A DNA stretch of 64,000 nucleotides from Tardiphaga robiniae. GTDB taxonomy: Bacteria; Pseudomonadota; Alphaproteobacteria; Rhizobiales; Xanthobacteraceae. The translations under genes were made by a program, and so were the position numbers. The DNA lies in assembly GCF_013359755.1 (NCBI RefSeq), contig NZ_JABMCJ010000077.1, positions 186,001 to 250,000 of the forward strand. Direction: 5' to 3'. The notes under the pieces were generated by a model. That model did not search any database and was not told the DNA's origin. It saw nothing but the letters and a program-made list of their open reading frames with translations. Positions 33,876-42,271 of the stretch are shown here, piece by piece (position 1 is the stretch's first letter; every line of letters starts with the position of its first letter).

Positions 33876-34682
33876 GTGGTAAGCGATCTTCGCGCGTTGG
33901 CGAAGTATGTGGAGCCGGGAATCCGGCTAGCGCTGCCGGTGGATTATGCCGGCGTCTCGATGGCAATGACGCGCCCGATCATAGAGCGCAACACGCGTAA
34001 TCTCGATCTCGTCTGCGTGCCGACTGGTGGCCTTCAGGTGGACCAACTCGTCGGTGCCGGTCTGGTTCGGTCGGTCGAGACCAGCGCCGTCTCGCTCGGC
34101 GAAGCTGGCGGCGCGCCGCGCTTCAACGCAGCCGTCAAGGACGGCGCGATCGCATTGAAGGACGCCACCTGCCCCGCTATCCATGCCGGCCTGATGGCCG
34201 CGCAGAAGGGCAGCCCATTCATGCCGATGCGCGGGCTGATCGGCAGCGACCTGCTGCACCACCGCAGCGACTGGCGCGTCATCAACAATCCGCTGGCGGA
34301 TGGCGGCGATCCCATCGTGCTCATCCCCGCGATCAAGCCCGACATCACGATCTTCCATGCACCGATGGCCGACCGATTCGGCAATGTGTGGATTGGGCGA
34401 CGCCGCGAACTCGCCGCGATGGCCTATGCGTCGGCCACCACGCTTGTCACTGTCGAGCGCATCGTGGACGACAGCCTGCTCGCCAATGAGATGAGCGCAG
34501 CGGGCGTGCTGCCGGCGCTCTATGTCACCGAAGTCGCCGTCGCGCCGAAGGGCGCTTGGCCCTACGGCCTGTGGGGCGAGTATCCGACCGACACGGCCGA
34601 GATCCTGCGCTATGCGCGCGCCGCGCGCAGCGCCGAGGGTTTTGCCGACTACATGACGAACGCACAGATGGAACCCGCATGA
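33876..34682 (+). CDS. CoA-transferase family I, subunit A (GctA-like)
   Basis: A 268-residue alpha subunit starting at a GTG (33876) with GGGAGG six bases upstream. Family features include 'LDLVCVPTGGLQVDQLVGAG', 'KDATCPAIHAGLMAAQKGSPF', 'MPMRGLIGSDLL' and 'ALKPDITIFHAPMADRFGN'-like ('AIKPDITIFHAPMADRFGNV'). These are typical of glutaconate/3-oxoacid CoA-transferase alpha subunits. It pairs with the next gene product to activate a carboxylic acid by taking CoA from acetyl- or succinyl-CoA. The ATG of subunit B overlaps its stop. It is the first gene of the operon that runs to 40922. Confidence 0.9.
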   Translation: MVSDLRALAKYVEPGIRLALPVDYAGVSMAMTRPIIERNTRNLDLVCVPTGGLQVDQLVGAGLVRSVETSAVSLGEAGGAPRFNAAVKDGAIALKDATCPAIHAGLMAAQKGSPFMPMRGLIGSDLLHHRSDWRVINNPLADGGDPIVLIPAIKPDITIFHAPMADRFGNVWIGRRRELAAMAYASATTLVTVERIVDDSLLANEMSAAGVLPALYVTEVAVAPKGAWPYGLWGEYPTDTAEILRYARAARSAEGFADYMTNAQMEPA

Positions 34683-35449
34683 TGAGCGAGGTTCACCCGC
34701 GCGAAATCCTGATCTGCACCGTCGCCAAGCTGCTCGACGGCGTCCGGCATGTCGCTGTCGGTGCGTCCTCACCGATCCCCGCGGCCGGCGCCATGCTGCT
34801 GCGAGCGCTAAAGCAGCAGGCCGGCGAGAAAGGCCCGCGCATCTCGATCCTCGGATCGGTGGAGCACAATTTCTTCACCAACGGCTCGGCCGAACTGTTC
34901 GATTGCGCCGGCCAGGGCCGCATCGATGCCTTCTTCCTCGGAGGCGGCCAGATCGACGGCCGCGGCAATGTCAATCTGGTGGGCACCGGCGACTATCCGC
35001 AGACGCCAGTGCGATGGCCCGGCTCGTTCGGATCGGCCTATCTTTATTACGTGGTGCCGCGCGTGATCTTGTTTCGCGAGGAGCACACGCCACGCACTCT
35101 GGTCGAGAAGGTGGATTTCATCAGCGCGCCCGGCGTCAGCGACGATGGCGTTTACCGCAGTGGCGGCCCGATCGCGCTGTTGACGAGCAAGGCGCTGTTC
35201 CGCTTCGACAAGACGCGTCCGGGCTTCGACCTGCAGAGTGTCCATCCCGGACACGACCTCGCAGGTATCAAGGACGCCACCGGCTTCCAGTTCACCCATG
35301 AAAGCCAGCCGGAACAGACCGCGCTGCCGGATCCGCAGACGCTGGCTTTGCTGCGCGGGCGTGTTTACGACGAGGTCGCCGAAACCTATCCGGACTTCGC
35401 CGCGCAGATGCGGCGCGAGATCGAACGGCCGCTGTCCCATGCATCCTGA
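34679..35449 (+). CDS. CoA-transferase family I, subunit B (GctB-like)
   Basis: The 256-residue beta subunit begins at ATGATGAGC (34679), overlapping the stop of subunit A. Motifs include 'VGASSPIPAAGAMLLRALKQ', 'ISILGSVEHNFFTNGSAELF' (its Glu sits where related beta subunits carry the CoA-accepting Glu; inferred), 'DAFFLGGGQIDGRGNVNLVG' and 'RVILFREEHTPRTLVEKVDF'. With subunit A it forms the heteromeric enzyme. The acid substrate is unknown and could be the product of the downstream oxidoreductase or aldolase. Confidence 0.9.
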   Translation: MMSEVHPREILICTVAKLLDGVRHVAVGASSPIPAAGAMLLRALKQQAGEKGPRISILGSVEHNFFTNGSAELFDCAGQGRIDAFFLGGGQIDGRGNVNLVGTGDYPQTPVRWPGSFGSAYLYYVVPRVILFREEHTPRTLVEKVDFISAPGVSDDGVYRSGGPIALLTSKALFRFDKTRPGFDLQSVHPGHDLAGIKDATGFQFTHESQPEQTALPDPQTLALLRGRVYDEVAETYPDFAAQMRREIERPLSHAS

Positions 35450-35482
35450 CAGGACCGGCGAGCAACGACACGGAGACGATGC

Positions 35483-37795
35483 GTGAGTGAGATCAAGCGA
35501 ATCCCGCATTGCAGTCACTGGGGCGCCTATACGATCCTCGTGCAGGACGAACAGATCGTGGGCATCGAGCCGTTCGCCCATGATCCCGCCCCCTCGCCGA
35601 TCATCCATTCGGTGCCGGAATGGGCCAATCCTGAACGCCGCGTTCTGCGTCCGATGGTGCGCTCCAGCTGGCTCGACAAGCGCGAGCACAGCGATCGGCG
35701 CAAGCGCGGCGCGGAGAAGTTCGTGCCCGTCAGCTGGGATGAGGCGACCACGCTGGTGGCCGACGAAATCCGTCGCGTCTCCAGCACCCACGGCAATGCG
35801 TCGATCTTCGCGGGCTCCTATGGCTGGACCAATTCGGGCCGCCTGCATCATGCGTCGTCATTGCTCAAGCGCATGCTCAATCTGGTCGGCGGCTTCACCC
35901 GGCATGTGGATACATATTCCATTGCTGCCGGCCCGGTGATCCTGCGCCATACGCTGGGAAGCTCCGATGCTTGCGACGGCCAGGCCAATACGCTCGACAC
36001 CATAGCCGCACACACCGAGACGCTGGTGGTGTTCGGCGCACTATCGCCACGCACCGCGCAGACCGAAGCCGGTGGCATCGGCGCCCACCGCCTCGAATCC
36101 TATCTCAGGAAAATCGCCGAGCGCGGCATCCGCATCGTTCACGTCTCGCCGCTGAAGGACGATATGCCGGATTGGGTCGATGCCGAATGGTGGCCGATCC
36201 GCCCGAACACTGATACCGCGCTGATGCTGGGCCTCGCCGGCGAGATCGTGAAGGCAGGCCGGCACGCTCGGGATTTCCTCGATCGCTGCACCAGCGGCGC
36301 CGAGCAACTGCTCGGCTATCTCGACGGCTCGTCCGATGGCATTCGCAAGGATGCAGCCTGGGCCGCGGAGATCTGTGGGCTCGATGCCGACGGCATCCGC
36401 CAGCTGGCGCGACGCCTCGTCGATACCCGCAGCATGCTTACCGTGAGCTGGAGCCTGCAGCGCGCGCATCATGGCGAGCAGCCGTTCTGGGCAGCGCTCG
36501 GCCTCGCCTCCATCATCGGCCAGATCGGGCTGCCGGGCGGCGGTGTCGGCTACGGCTATGCCTCGCTCGGCGGCGTCGGCTCGCCCTCCAATCTCGGCAA
36601 GTCACCGGCCATCTCGCAACTGACGCGCCCGATCGACAGTTTCATCCCGGTGGCGCGCATCAGCGACATGTTGCTCAATCCCGGCGCGACCTTCACCTAT
36701 GAGGGCGAGACGCGAACCTATCCGGACACAAGGCTGGTCTACTGGGCCGGCGGCAATCCCTATCATCACCATCAGGATCTCAACCGGCTGTCCGAAGCCT
36801 GGACGCGGCCCGAGACCATTATCGTCCAGGATCCGATGTTCACCGCGACGGCACAGCGCGCCGACATCGTGCTACCGGCGACCACATCGATCGAACGCAA
36901 CGACCTTGCCGGCAACAGGCGCTCCGACTTCATCATTGCGATGAAACAGGCCATCAAGCCGGTCGGAGACTCGCTGCCCGACTTCGAGATTTTCGACCGC
37001 ATCGCCGGCAAGCTCGGCGTTGCCGACCGCTTCAACGAAGGCCGCGACGAAATCGGCTGGGTCCGTCATCTTTATGAGGCGAGCCGGCAGGACGCCTCCG
37101 AGCGGCTCGGCTTCGACATGCCCGACTTCGAAACATTCTGGCACGACGGCTATACGCGCTGCCCGGTGCGCGCCGACCACACTTTCCTCGCCGATTTCCG
37201 CATCGATCCCGAGGCGCATGCGCTCAAGACCGAAAGCGGCAAGATTGTGCTCGGCAGCAAGACCCTCGCCCGGCTCGGTTATGCCGATTGTCCGTCGCAT
37301 CCGGCCTGGGTTGAGCCGGCGGAATGGCTCGGAAACGGTAGCGATGCGTCCGACTTGCACATGATCTCGCATCAACCGGCCGGCCGGCTGCACAGCCAGA
37401 TCGAAACCGGCGTCGCCAGCGTGGCCAACAAGCGCAACGGCCGCGAACAGGCACGGCTGCATCCCGACGACGCCGCGGCGCGCGGCATCAGCGACGGACA
37501 GACCATCCGCATCTGGAATGCACGCGGCGCCTGTCTCGCCACTGCTGATATCACTGACAGCGTGCGCTCCGGCGTGCTGGTGCTGCCGACCGGCGCCTGG
37601 TTCACCCCGCGCGCTGAGACTGGTCTCGAAGTCGCCGGCAATCCGAACGTGCTGACGCTCGACATCGGCACCTCGCAATTCGGCCAGGGCTGCTCGGCGC
37701 ATACATGCCTGGTCCGCACCGAACCCCATATTGCAGATCAACGCGACGCTTTTGAAGAATACCAGGACAGACTGGTTGCACTCGCGACTGCCTGA
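35483..37795 (+). CDS. Molybdopterin oxidoreductase, DMSO/biotin-sulfoxide reductase family, cytoplasmic
   Basis: The 770-residue enzyme belongs to the DMSO reductase family. 'AGSYGWTNSGRLHH' supplies Tyr113 and Trp115, and Ser146 in 'HVDTYSIAAG' follows Trp115 by 31 residues. This is the spacing of Tyr114, Trp116 and the Mo-ligand Ser147 in Rhodobacter DMSO reductase. Later motifs include 'QIGLPGGGVGYGYASLGGVG', 'DIVLPATTSIERNDLAGN' and the C-terminal MGD-binding domain ('MISHQPAGRLHSQIETG'). There are no N-terminal Fe-S cysteines and no Tat signal, so it resembles cytoplasmic BisC rather than periplasmic DorA. The retained Tyr favours an S-oxide over an N-oxide substrate. GTG start at 35483 after GGAG. 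Confidence 0.9.
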   Translation: MSEIKRIPHCSHWGAYTILVQDEQIVGIEPFAHDPAPSPIIHSVPEWANPERRVLRPMVRSSWLDKREHSDRRKRGAEKFVPVSWDEATTLVADEIRRVSSTHGNASIFAGSYGWTNSGRLHHASSLLKRMLNLVGGFTRHVDTYSIAAGPVILRHTLGSSDACDGQANTLDTIAAHTETLVVFGALSPRTAQTEAGGIGAHRLESYLRKIAERGIRIVHVSPLKDDMPDWVDAEWWPIRPNTDTALMLGLAGEIVKAGRHARDFLDRCTSGAEQLLGYLDGSSDGIRKDAAWAAEICGLDADGIRQLARRLVDTRSMLTVSWSLQRAHHGEQPFWAALGLASIIGQIGLPGGGVGYGYASLGGVGSPSNLGKSPAISQLTRPIDSFIPVARISDMLLNPGATFTYEGETRTYPDTRLVYWAGGNPYHHHQDLNRLSEAWTRPETIIVQDPMFTATAQRADIVLPATTSIERNDLAGNRRSDFIIAMKQAIKPVGDSLPDFEIFDRIAGKLGVADRFNEGRDEIGWVRHLYEASRQDASERLGFDMPDFETFWHDGYTRCPVRADHTFLADFRIDPEAHALKTESGKIVLGSKTLARLGYADCPSHPAWVEPAEWLGNGSDASDLHMISHQPAGRLHSQIETGVASVANKRNGREQARLHPDDAAARGISDGQTIRIWNARGACLATADITDSVRSGVLVLPTGAWFTPRAETGLEVAGNPNVLTLDIGTSQFGQGCSAHTCLVRTEPHIADQRDAFEEYQDRLVALATA

Positions 37796-37810
37796 GAGGA
37801 AACACAAACC

Positions 37811-38380
37811 ATGACCACCCCAGCCATCAGCCGCTTCCCCGTCCCCGAAATCTCCAGCCTGCCGGAGGACATCCGCACGCGCATCCTCGCGGTGCAGGAA
37901 AAGTCCGGCTTCGTGCCCAACGTGTTCCTGACGCTGGCGCACCGGCCCGACGAATTCCGCGCCTTCTTCGCCTATCATGATGCGCTGATGGACAAGCCAG
38001 GCCCAATCACCAAGGCCGAGCGCGAGATGATCGTGGTGGCCACCAGCAATGCCAACCAGTGCCAGTATTGCGTGGTGGCGCATGGCGCCATCCTGCGCAT
38101 CCGCGCCAAGAACCCGCTGATTGCCGACCAGATCGCGGTGAACTATCGCAAGGCCGACATCACGCCGCGGCAGCGCGCGATGCTCGATTTCGCCATGAAG
38201 GTCTCGATGCAGGCTTACGAGGTCGGCGATGCCGATATCGAGGCGCTGAAGCGCCACGACTTCACGGAGGACGACGTCTGGGATATCGCTGCCATCGCCG
38301 CCTTCTTCGGCATGTCGAACCGGTTGGCGAATGTCACCAGCATGCGGCCGAACGACGAATTCTTCGCCATGGGGCGCTGA
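37811..38380 (+). CDS. Carboxymuconolactone decarboxylase/AhpD-like peroxidase-related protein
   Basis: A 189-residue helical protein of the uncharacterised peroxidase-related AhpD-like group. It contains the redox motif 'NANQCQYCVVAHGAILR' (CxxC followed by His) and 'KAEREMIVVATSNA', whose Glu completes the proton relay seen in AhpD. 'DDVWDIAAIAAFFGMSNRLAN' is the second conserved block. Such proteins can reduce peroxides or act on small organic acids. It starts 15 bases after the molybdoenzyme stop and is part of the operon; it may protect against peroxide or act on the pathway substrate. Confidence 0.88.
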   Translation: MTTPAISRFPVPEISSLPEDIRTRILAVQEKSGFVPNVFLTLAHRPDEFRAFFAYHDALMDKPGPITKAEREMIVVATSNANQCQYCVVAHGAILRIRAKNPLIADQIAVNYRKADITPRQRAMLDFAMKVSMQAYEVGDADIEALKRHDFTEDDVWDIAAIAAFFGMSNRLANVTSMRPNDEFFAMGR

Positions 38381-38456
38381 CCCGCCTCGCACCGATATAA
38401 CGATCGCCCGCAGCGGCCGGTAAGAGCCGCAGCGACGACTTTCGAGGAAACAAGCC

Positions 38457-39143
38457 ATGACGCATCCAAGCGCCGCAGACGTCGCAACCCGACAGGCCAT
38501 CATCGATGCCTGCCACGAAATGTCGGCTGCCGGTATCAATCAGGGCACGTCCGGCAATATCAGCGTCCGCACCGGGGACGGCATCCTGCTGACGCCGTCC
38601 GGTGTTCCCTATGACAGCATGCGGCCGGAAGACATCGTCGCGATGAAATGGGATGGCTCGTGGACGGCGCCGGCTGGCCGCGTGCCCTCGACGGAATGGC
38701 GTTTCCACCTCGACATACTCAAGGCCAAGCCCGAAACGAATGCCGTCGTGCACGCGCATCCGATCTTCTGCACGATCATCGCGATCATGAACCGCAGCAT
38801 TCCCGCGATCCACTACATGATCGCGGCGGCCGGCGGCAACGACATCCCCTGCGCGCCCTATGCGCAATATGGCACCGCGGAACTGTCGCAAGCGGCACTG
38901 GAGGCGCTGCGCCATCGCCGCGCCTGCCTGCTCGCCCATCACGGGCTGATCGCCATCGGCCCCAATCTGCGCAAGGCGATGTGGCTTGCAGTGGAGGTCG
39001 AGGTGCTCGCCAAGCAGTATCACGGCTGCTTGCAACTCGGCACGCCGCCGCTGCTGCCGGATGCCGAGATCGACAGCATCCTGAAGCGATGGGGACAATA
39101 CGGCCTGCGCGACACCGACGGCACGCCGAAAACCTCGACCTAA
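38457..39143 (+). CDS. Class II aldolase/adducin family protein
   Basis: The 228-residue protein has the class II aldolase signature: 'GINQGTSGNISVRTGDGILLTPSG', here quoted to its core 'GTSGNISVR', the catalytic Glu in 'VPSTEWRFHLDIL', zinc ligands in 'VVHAHPIFCTIIA' (HxH) and 'CLLAHHGLIAIG' (H), as in L-fuculose-phosphate aldolase. These enzymes cleave phosphorylated ketoses or beta-hydroxy acids into DHAP or glycolaldehyde plus an aldehyde. The PfkB kinase encoded 33 bases downstream could provide its phosphorylated substrate. Both are part of the IclR-controlled operon. Confidence 0.9.
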   Translation: MTHPSAADVATRQAIIDACHEMSAAGINQGTSGNISVRTGDGILLTPSGVPYDSMRPEDIVAMKWDGSWTAPAGRVPSTEWRFHLDILKAKPETNAVVHAHPIFCTIIAIMNRSIPAIHYMIAAAGGNDIPCAPYAQYGTAELSQAALEALRHRRACLLAHHGLIAIGPNLRKAMWLAVEVEVLAKQYHGCLQLGTPPLLPDAEIDSILKRWGQYGLRDTDGTPKTST

Positions 39144-39176
39144 CAAACCAGCACCAACAATTGCGAGACTTGCCAC

Positions 39177-40136
39177 ATGGCCCATCCCCACGACGTCAGC
39201 GTCTGCGGCACCTACATCCTGGACATCCTCGGCGTCCCCATCACTGAAATCCCGGCCGGCGGCGGCCGCGCGCTGATCGATGAGATCCGGCTCACGGTCG
39301 CTGGCACCGCGGGCGGCACCGTGGTGCCCTGCGCGCGCCTCGGGCTGAAGGCGCTCGCCGTCGGCGCGGTTGGCGCCGACGAGAAGGCCGACTGGGTGCT
39401 GAATGCGATGGAACGCGAGGGCATCGATATTTCGGTGATGGAGCGGATGGCCGGCGTGCCGACCTCCGCCACCATCCTGCCGATCCGTCCGGATGGCTCG
39501 CGCCCGGTGCTACATGCGCGCGGCGCCTCCGCGCGCTGGAAGATTTCGCCCGAAGCGCAGAAAGCCGCCTGCCGCAGCAAGGTGCTGCATCTTGGCGGCG
39601 TCGGCTCGCTGCTGGCGATGGACGGCGAGCCGACGGTGGCGCTTTTGCGCGATGCCAAGGCGGCCGGCTGCATCACCACCGTCGATCTCATCCAGGCACG
39701 CGGCGAGACGCTGGCACTGGTCGAACCGCTGATGCCCTATACGGACTTCTTCATGCCGAGCATCGACGAGACCCACGCGCTGGTCGGCACCGACGATCCC
39801 GCGGCCTGCGCGCAGTATTTCATCGGCAAGGGCGCCGGTGCCTGCGCGATCTCGCTCGGCGAACACGGCTCTTTCATCATGACGCGCGACGGGCGGCAGT
39901 TCACGGTACCGGCCTTCGAGGTGACGGTGCGCGACACCTCCGGCTGCGGCGATTCCTATACCGGCGGCTTCATCGCCGGCCTGGTCCGCGACTGGGACCT
40001 GCTGGACTGCGCAAAACTGGCGACAGCCACGGCCGCCATCGTCGCGACGGGGCTCGGTTCCGGCGCCAATCTCGTGTCCTTCGAGGAGACGGTCAAGGCG
40101 ATGAACACGCTGCCCGTCCGCGGCGCACGCACCTAA
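39177..40136 (+). CDS. PfkB/ribokinase-family sugar kinase
   Basis: A 319-residue PfkB kinase with N-terminal 'VSVCGTYILDILGVPI', substrate-site 'GGTVVPCARLGLKALAVGAVG', 'GAGACAISLGEHGSF' and the anion-hole/catalytic motif 'VRDTSGCGDSYTGGFIAGLV', whose Asp is the general base (DTxGxGD). The 'TVAGTAGGT' loop differs from ribokinase 'GGKGAN' loops, so the sugar or sugar acid is uncertain. Next to a class II aldolase it would phosphorylate the substrate before cleavage. Confidence 0.9.
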   Translation: MAHPHDVSVCGTYILDILGVPITEIPAGGGRALIDEIRLTVAGTAGGTVVPCARLGLKALAVGAVGADEKADWVLNAMEREGIDISVMERMAGVPTSATILPIRPDGSRPVLHARGASARWKISPEAQKAACRSKVLHLGGVGSLLAMDGEPTVALLRDAKAAGCITTVDLIQARGETLALVEPLMPYTDFFMPSIDETHALVGTDDPAACAQYFIGKGAGACAISLGEHGSFIMTRDGRQFTVPAFEVTVRDTSGCGDSYTGGFIAGLVRDWDLLDCAKLATATAAIVATGLGSGANLVSFEETVKAMNTLPVRGART

Positions 40137-40175
40137 TCCATCCATCGACAGCTTTCATAGAAGCAGGAACATCAC

Positions 40176-40922
40176 ATGACCAGACATGCCATCGTCACCG
40201 GGGCCAGCCGCGGAATCGGACGTGCCATCGCCCTTGGCCTCGCCAAGCGCGGCTACAATCTCGCTCTGACGGACATCGCGTCGCAGGAGAGCACGCTGTT
40301 GGAGACCGTCACGGATGTGAAGAAGCTCGGCGGCAACTGCATTCCTGTTCTGGCAGATGTCAGCGAGCTCGAGGATTGCCAGCGCTCGGTTGCGGAAGCG
40401 GTCGCGGGTCTCGGCCATGTCGATGTTCTCGTCAACAACGCCGGCATCCTGCGTCTCGCGACCATCGAAGAAACCACGCCCGAACACTGGGACCAGACCT
40501 TCGCCGTGAACGTCCGCGGCGTGTTCCAGATGACCCAGGCGATGGTCGTCCACATGAAGGAGCGCAAATACGGGCGCATCGTCAACATCGCATCGCTGGC
40601 CGCGCGCACCGGCGGCCCCGGCCAGTCGCATTATGCCGCGTCGAAATCCGCTGTGGTGGGCTTCACGCGGGTCTCGTCGATGGAATTCGGTGGCCATGGC
40701 ATCACGGTGAATGCCGTATGCCCCGGCATCATCCTCACCGAGATGGGCCGCAACAACCTGCGCGATCCGGAGCGGGTCACCTATTTCGAGAAGATCACCG
40801 ACCTGCATCGGCTCGGCGAGCCGGAAGACGTCGTCGGCCCAGTCGCATTCTTCGCCTCCGACGATTCCGCCTTCGTGACGGGCCAGGCACTCAACGTGGA
40901 TGGCGGTATCTTCTACAGCTAA
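40176..40922 (+). CDS. Short-chain dehydrogenase/reductase (FabG-like)
   Basis: This 248-residue classical SDR has the cofactor loop 'VTGASRGIGRAIALGLA', 'VLVNNAGILRLATIEET', catalytic Ser in 'RIVNIASLAARTGG', YxxxK in 'SHYAASKSAVVGFTR', 'GITVNAVCPGIILTEMG' and the terminal 'NVDGGIFYS'. Asp after beta-2 ('LALTDIAS') favours NAD(H). It is the last gene of the operon and would oxidise or reduce a hydroxyl in the pathway rather than serve fatty-acid synthesis. Confidence 0.9.
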   Translation: MTRHAIVTGASRGIGRAIALGLAKRGYNLALTDIASQESTLLETVTDVKKLGGNCIPVLADVSELEDCQRSVAEAVAGLGHVDVLVNNAGILRLATIEETTPEHWDQTFAVNVRGVFQMTQAMVVHMKERKYGRIVNIASLAARTGGPGQSHYAASKSAVVGFTRVSSMEFGGHGITVNAVCPGIILTEMGRNNLRDPERVTYFEKITDLHRLGEPEDVVGPVAFFASDDSAFVTGQALNVDGGIFYS

Positions 40923-41250
40923 TCGACCTCAATCCGAGATCGACGCCCGGCAACGAACGCACGACCCTGCCGGACTTCGCGGACGTGCGTATCCGGGACC
41001 GCGCAATGATACGGCGGCCCCTGCTCCATACTCACAAACGATAACGCAGCGCTTCGACCAGACGCGTGAAGGCGGCGGTCGAACGTCGAAGCGATCCTGG
41101 ACGCGCCTATCTGGACGTTAGGCTTGGAATTTTGGCGCGGTCAGAATGAGGTGACGCCTGGGCCGACAGCTTTTTTTGCCCCGCGCTGCAACCAACGAGG
41201 TTCACGGATGTTGCAGCATTTGCTGGGTGGCCGTCCATAGGAGCGCATCC
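40923..41250. other. Intergenic region after the catabolic operon
   Basis: This 328-base stretch has no protein-like frame. It contains an inverted repeat GCTGCAAC (41185-41192) / GTTGCAGC (41210-41217) about 35 bases upstream of the next gene, which could be an operator or leader hairpin, and a T-run at 41171-41177 that could end the preceding operon. Confidence 0.5.
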
Positions 41251-41670
41251 ATGTGTGATTACAGCCTGCACGCGGTCGCCAACCGTCCCGCAGAGGTGGC
41301 GGATAGGTTGGTATCGACAAGATTTCCTTCGACGACGACCAAAGGGTTCGCAAGCTTCGACGATCCAAACGTTGCGGTATGCCTTCGCCCTGGCACCGAG
41401 ATCGCTTTTGAAGAAAACGTCCGAGTCGATGGATGGGTGTTTCGCCGCAACGTCAACGATCGACTAGCACGGTTTCGTCAAATTGACATGGGCCAGTATC
41501 ACAATCACCACGACGCGCTGGAATTCTCAAATGGCAGGATTGTTCTCGTCACCGACCTGAGGCCCGGGCAGAAGGCAATCGTGCTGCAATTACCGGTCAG
41601 CCAGGCAATCCAGAAAACCAGGACCGCTGCGCCTGCAGCGACGCCGCGGGCCGCTCGGACCACTCCCTGA
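41251..41670 (+). CDS. Conserved hypothetical protein of rhizobial type ('MCDYSLHAV')
   Basis: The 139-residue protein starts at the ATG at 41251 with AGGAG eight bases upstream ('MCDYSLHAVANRPAEVADRL'). It contains 'FASFDDPNVAVCLRPGTEIAFE', 'RLARFRQIDMGQYHNHHDAL' and 'LVTDLRPGQKAIVLQLP'. From memory this is a widespread unnamed family in Bradyrhizobium and relatives. It has no signal peptide or membrane segment; the conserved early Cys and 'HNHHDALEF' suggest a possible metal or redox role, but that is speculation. A strong terminator follows. Confidence 0.85.
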   Translation: MCDYSLHAVANRPAEVADRLVSTRFPSTTTKGFASFDDPNVAVCLRPGTEIAFEENVRVDGWVFRRNVNDRLARFRQIDMGQYHNHHDALEFSNGRIVLVTDLRPGQKAIVLQLPVSQAIQKTRTAAPAATPRAARTTP

Positions 41671-41696
41671 CGAGCCGTATCGCCAGTAGGCAGAAG

Positions 41697-41725
41697 AAAC
41701 CCGCCGGCGCAGCTCGGCGGGTTTT
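41697..41725. terminator. Bidirectional Rho-independent terminator
   Basis: AAACCCGCC (41697-41705), a 10-base loop, and GGCGGGTTTT (41716-41725). It has T-runs on either strand, so it can terminate the gene at 41251-41670 and any transcript arriving from the right. Confidence 0.85.
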
Positions 41726-41919
41726 CATTGCATTGGCAGGGTCTTGGCTATGCTCGACGTCTCGCGGCATATCGCCGAACCGAACACCGCCACAGCCCGC
41801 TCGATACCCTCGGGCGTTTTTTCTTTGGCTCCCTTGAACCTTTCAGCCACGTCCATCGTACCAATTTGAACTGGGGATTTGAGGGCCCAGTGTTTAGCCA
41901 ACGTCGCCGGGGCGATCAT
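41725..41919 (-). CDS. Possible small protein, doubtful
   Basis: The frame from the ATG at 41919 encodes 64 residues ending 'MDVAERFKGAKEKTPEGIER' and 'AVAVFGSAICRETSSIAKT'; an internal ATG at 41856 would give 43 residues. The only support is that its stop abuts the bidirectional terminator at 41697-41725 and the C-terminal half looks helical and protein-like. No family is recognised. Confidence 0.3.
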   Translation of the reverse strand: MIAPATLAKHWALKSPVQIGTMDVAERFKGAKEKTPEGIERAVAVFGSAICRETSSIAKTLPMQ

Positions 41920-42011
41920 ACTCCGCCCAGGGCGGCGTTGCGCGTGCGGTCTCCACCCGCCCTCACCCGCGGGCTTTTGCAGAGCCGCACGCCATCGGCT
42001 AGAATGACGGG

Positions 42012-42248
42012 ATGACGAATACAAAAGCATGGCAGTCCAAGCTGCTCGACGAACCCAGGATCGGCTTTGTTGAAGAGCACGGTTCGCGCGCGGCCAATGC
42101 CGAGCGCGCCATGGTCGTCGAGCGCCGGCACAAACCGACGGCATCCCCTCGGACGCCTCCGAAACACGATCCTCTAGCGAAGATCCTGAACGAACCGCGC
42201 GTGGGCTTTGAGACTATCCATCGATCCGCCCCCAGGTCGCCAAAATGA
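42012..42248 (+). CDS. Small hypothetical protein with a two-fold internal repeat
   Basis: The 78-residue frame begins at the ATG at 42012 and contains two copies of one motif: 'KLLDEPRIGFVEEH' near residue 10 and 'KILNEPRVGFETIH' near residue 58. The pattern L-x-E-P-R-[IV]-G-F repeated with the same flanks argues that it is translated. It is basic, has no membrane segment, and matches no family I know. Confidence 0.5.
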   Translation: MTNTKAWQSKLLDEPRIGFVEEHGSRAANAERAMVVERRHKPTASPRTPPKHDPLAKILNEPRVGFETIHRSAPRSPK

Positions 42249-42271
42249 AAGAGCCGCCCACTGAGGCTGCC

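Noticed and set aside
36872-38539. Very long minus-strand frame opposite the molybdoenzyme and CMD genes
   Set aside because: It is the antisense shadow of two well-supported genes in GC-rich codons; no domain is seen.
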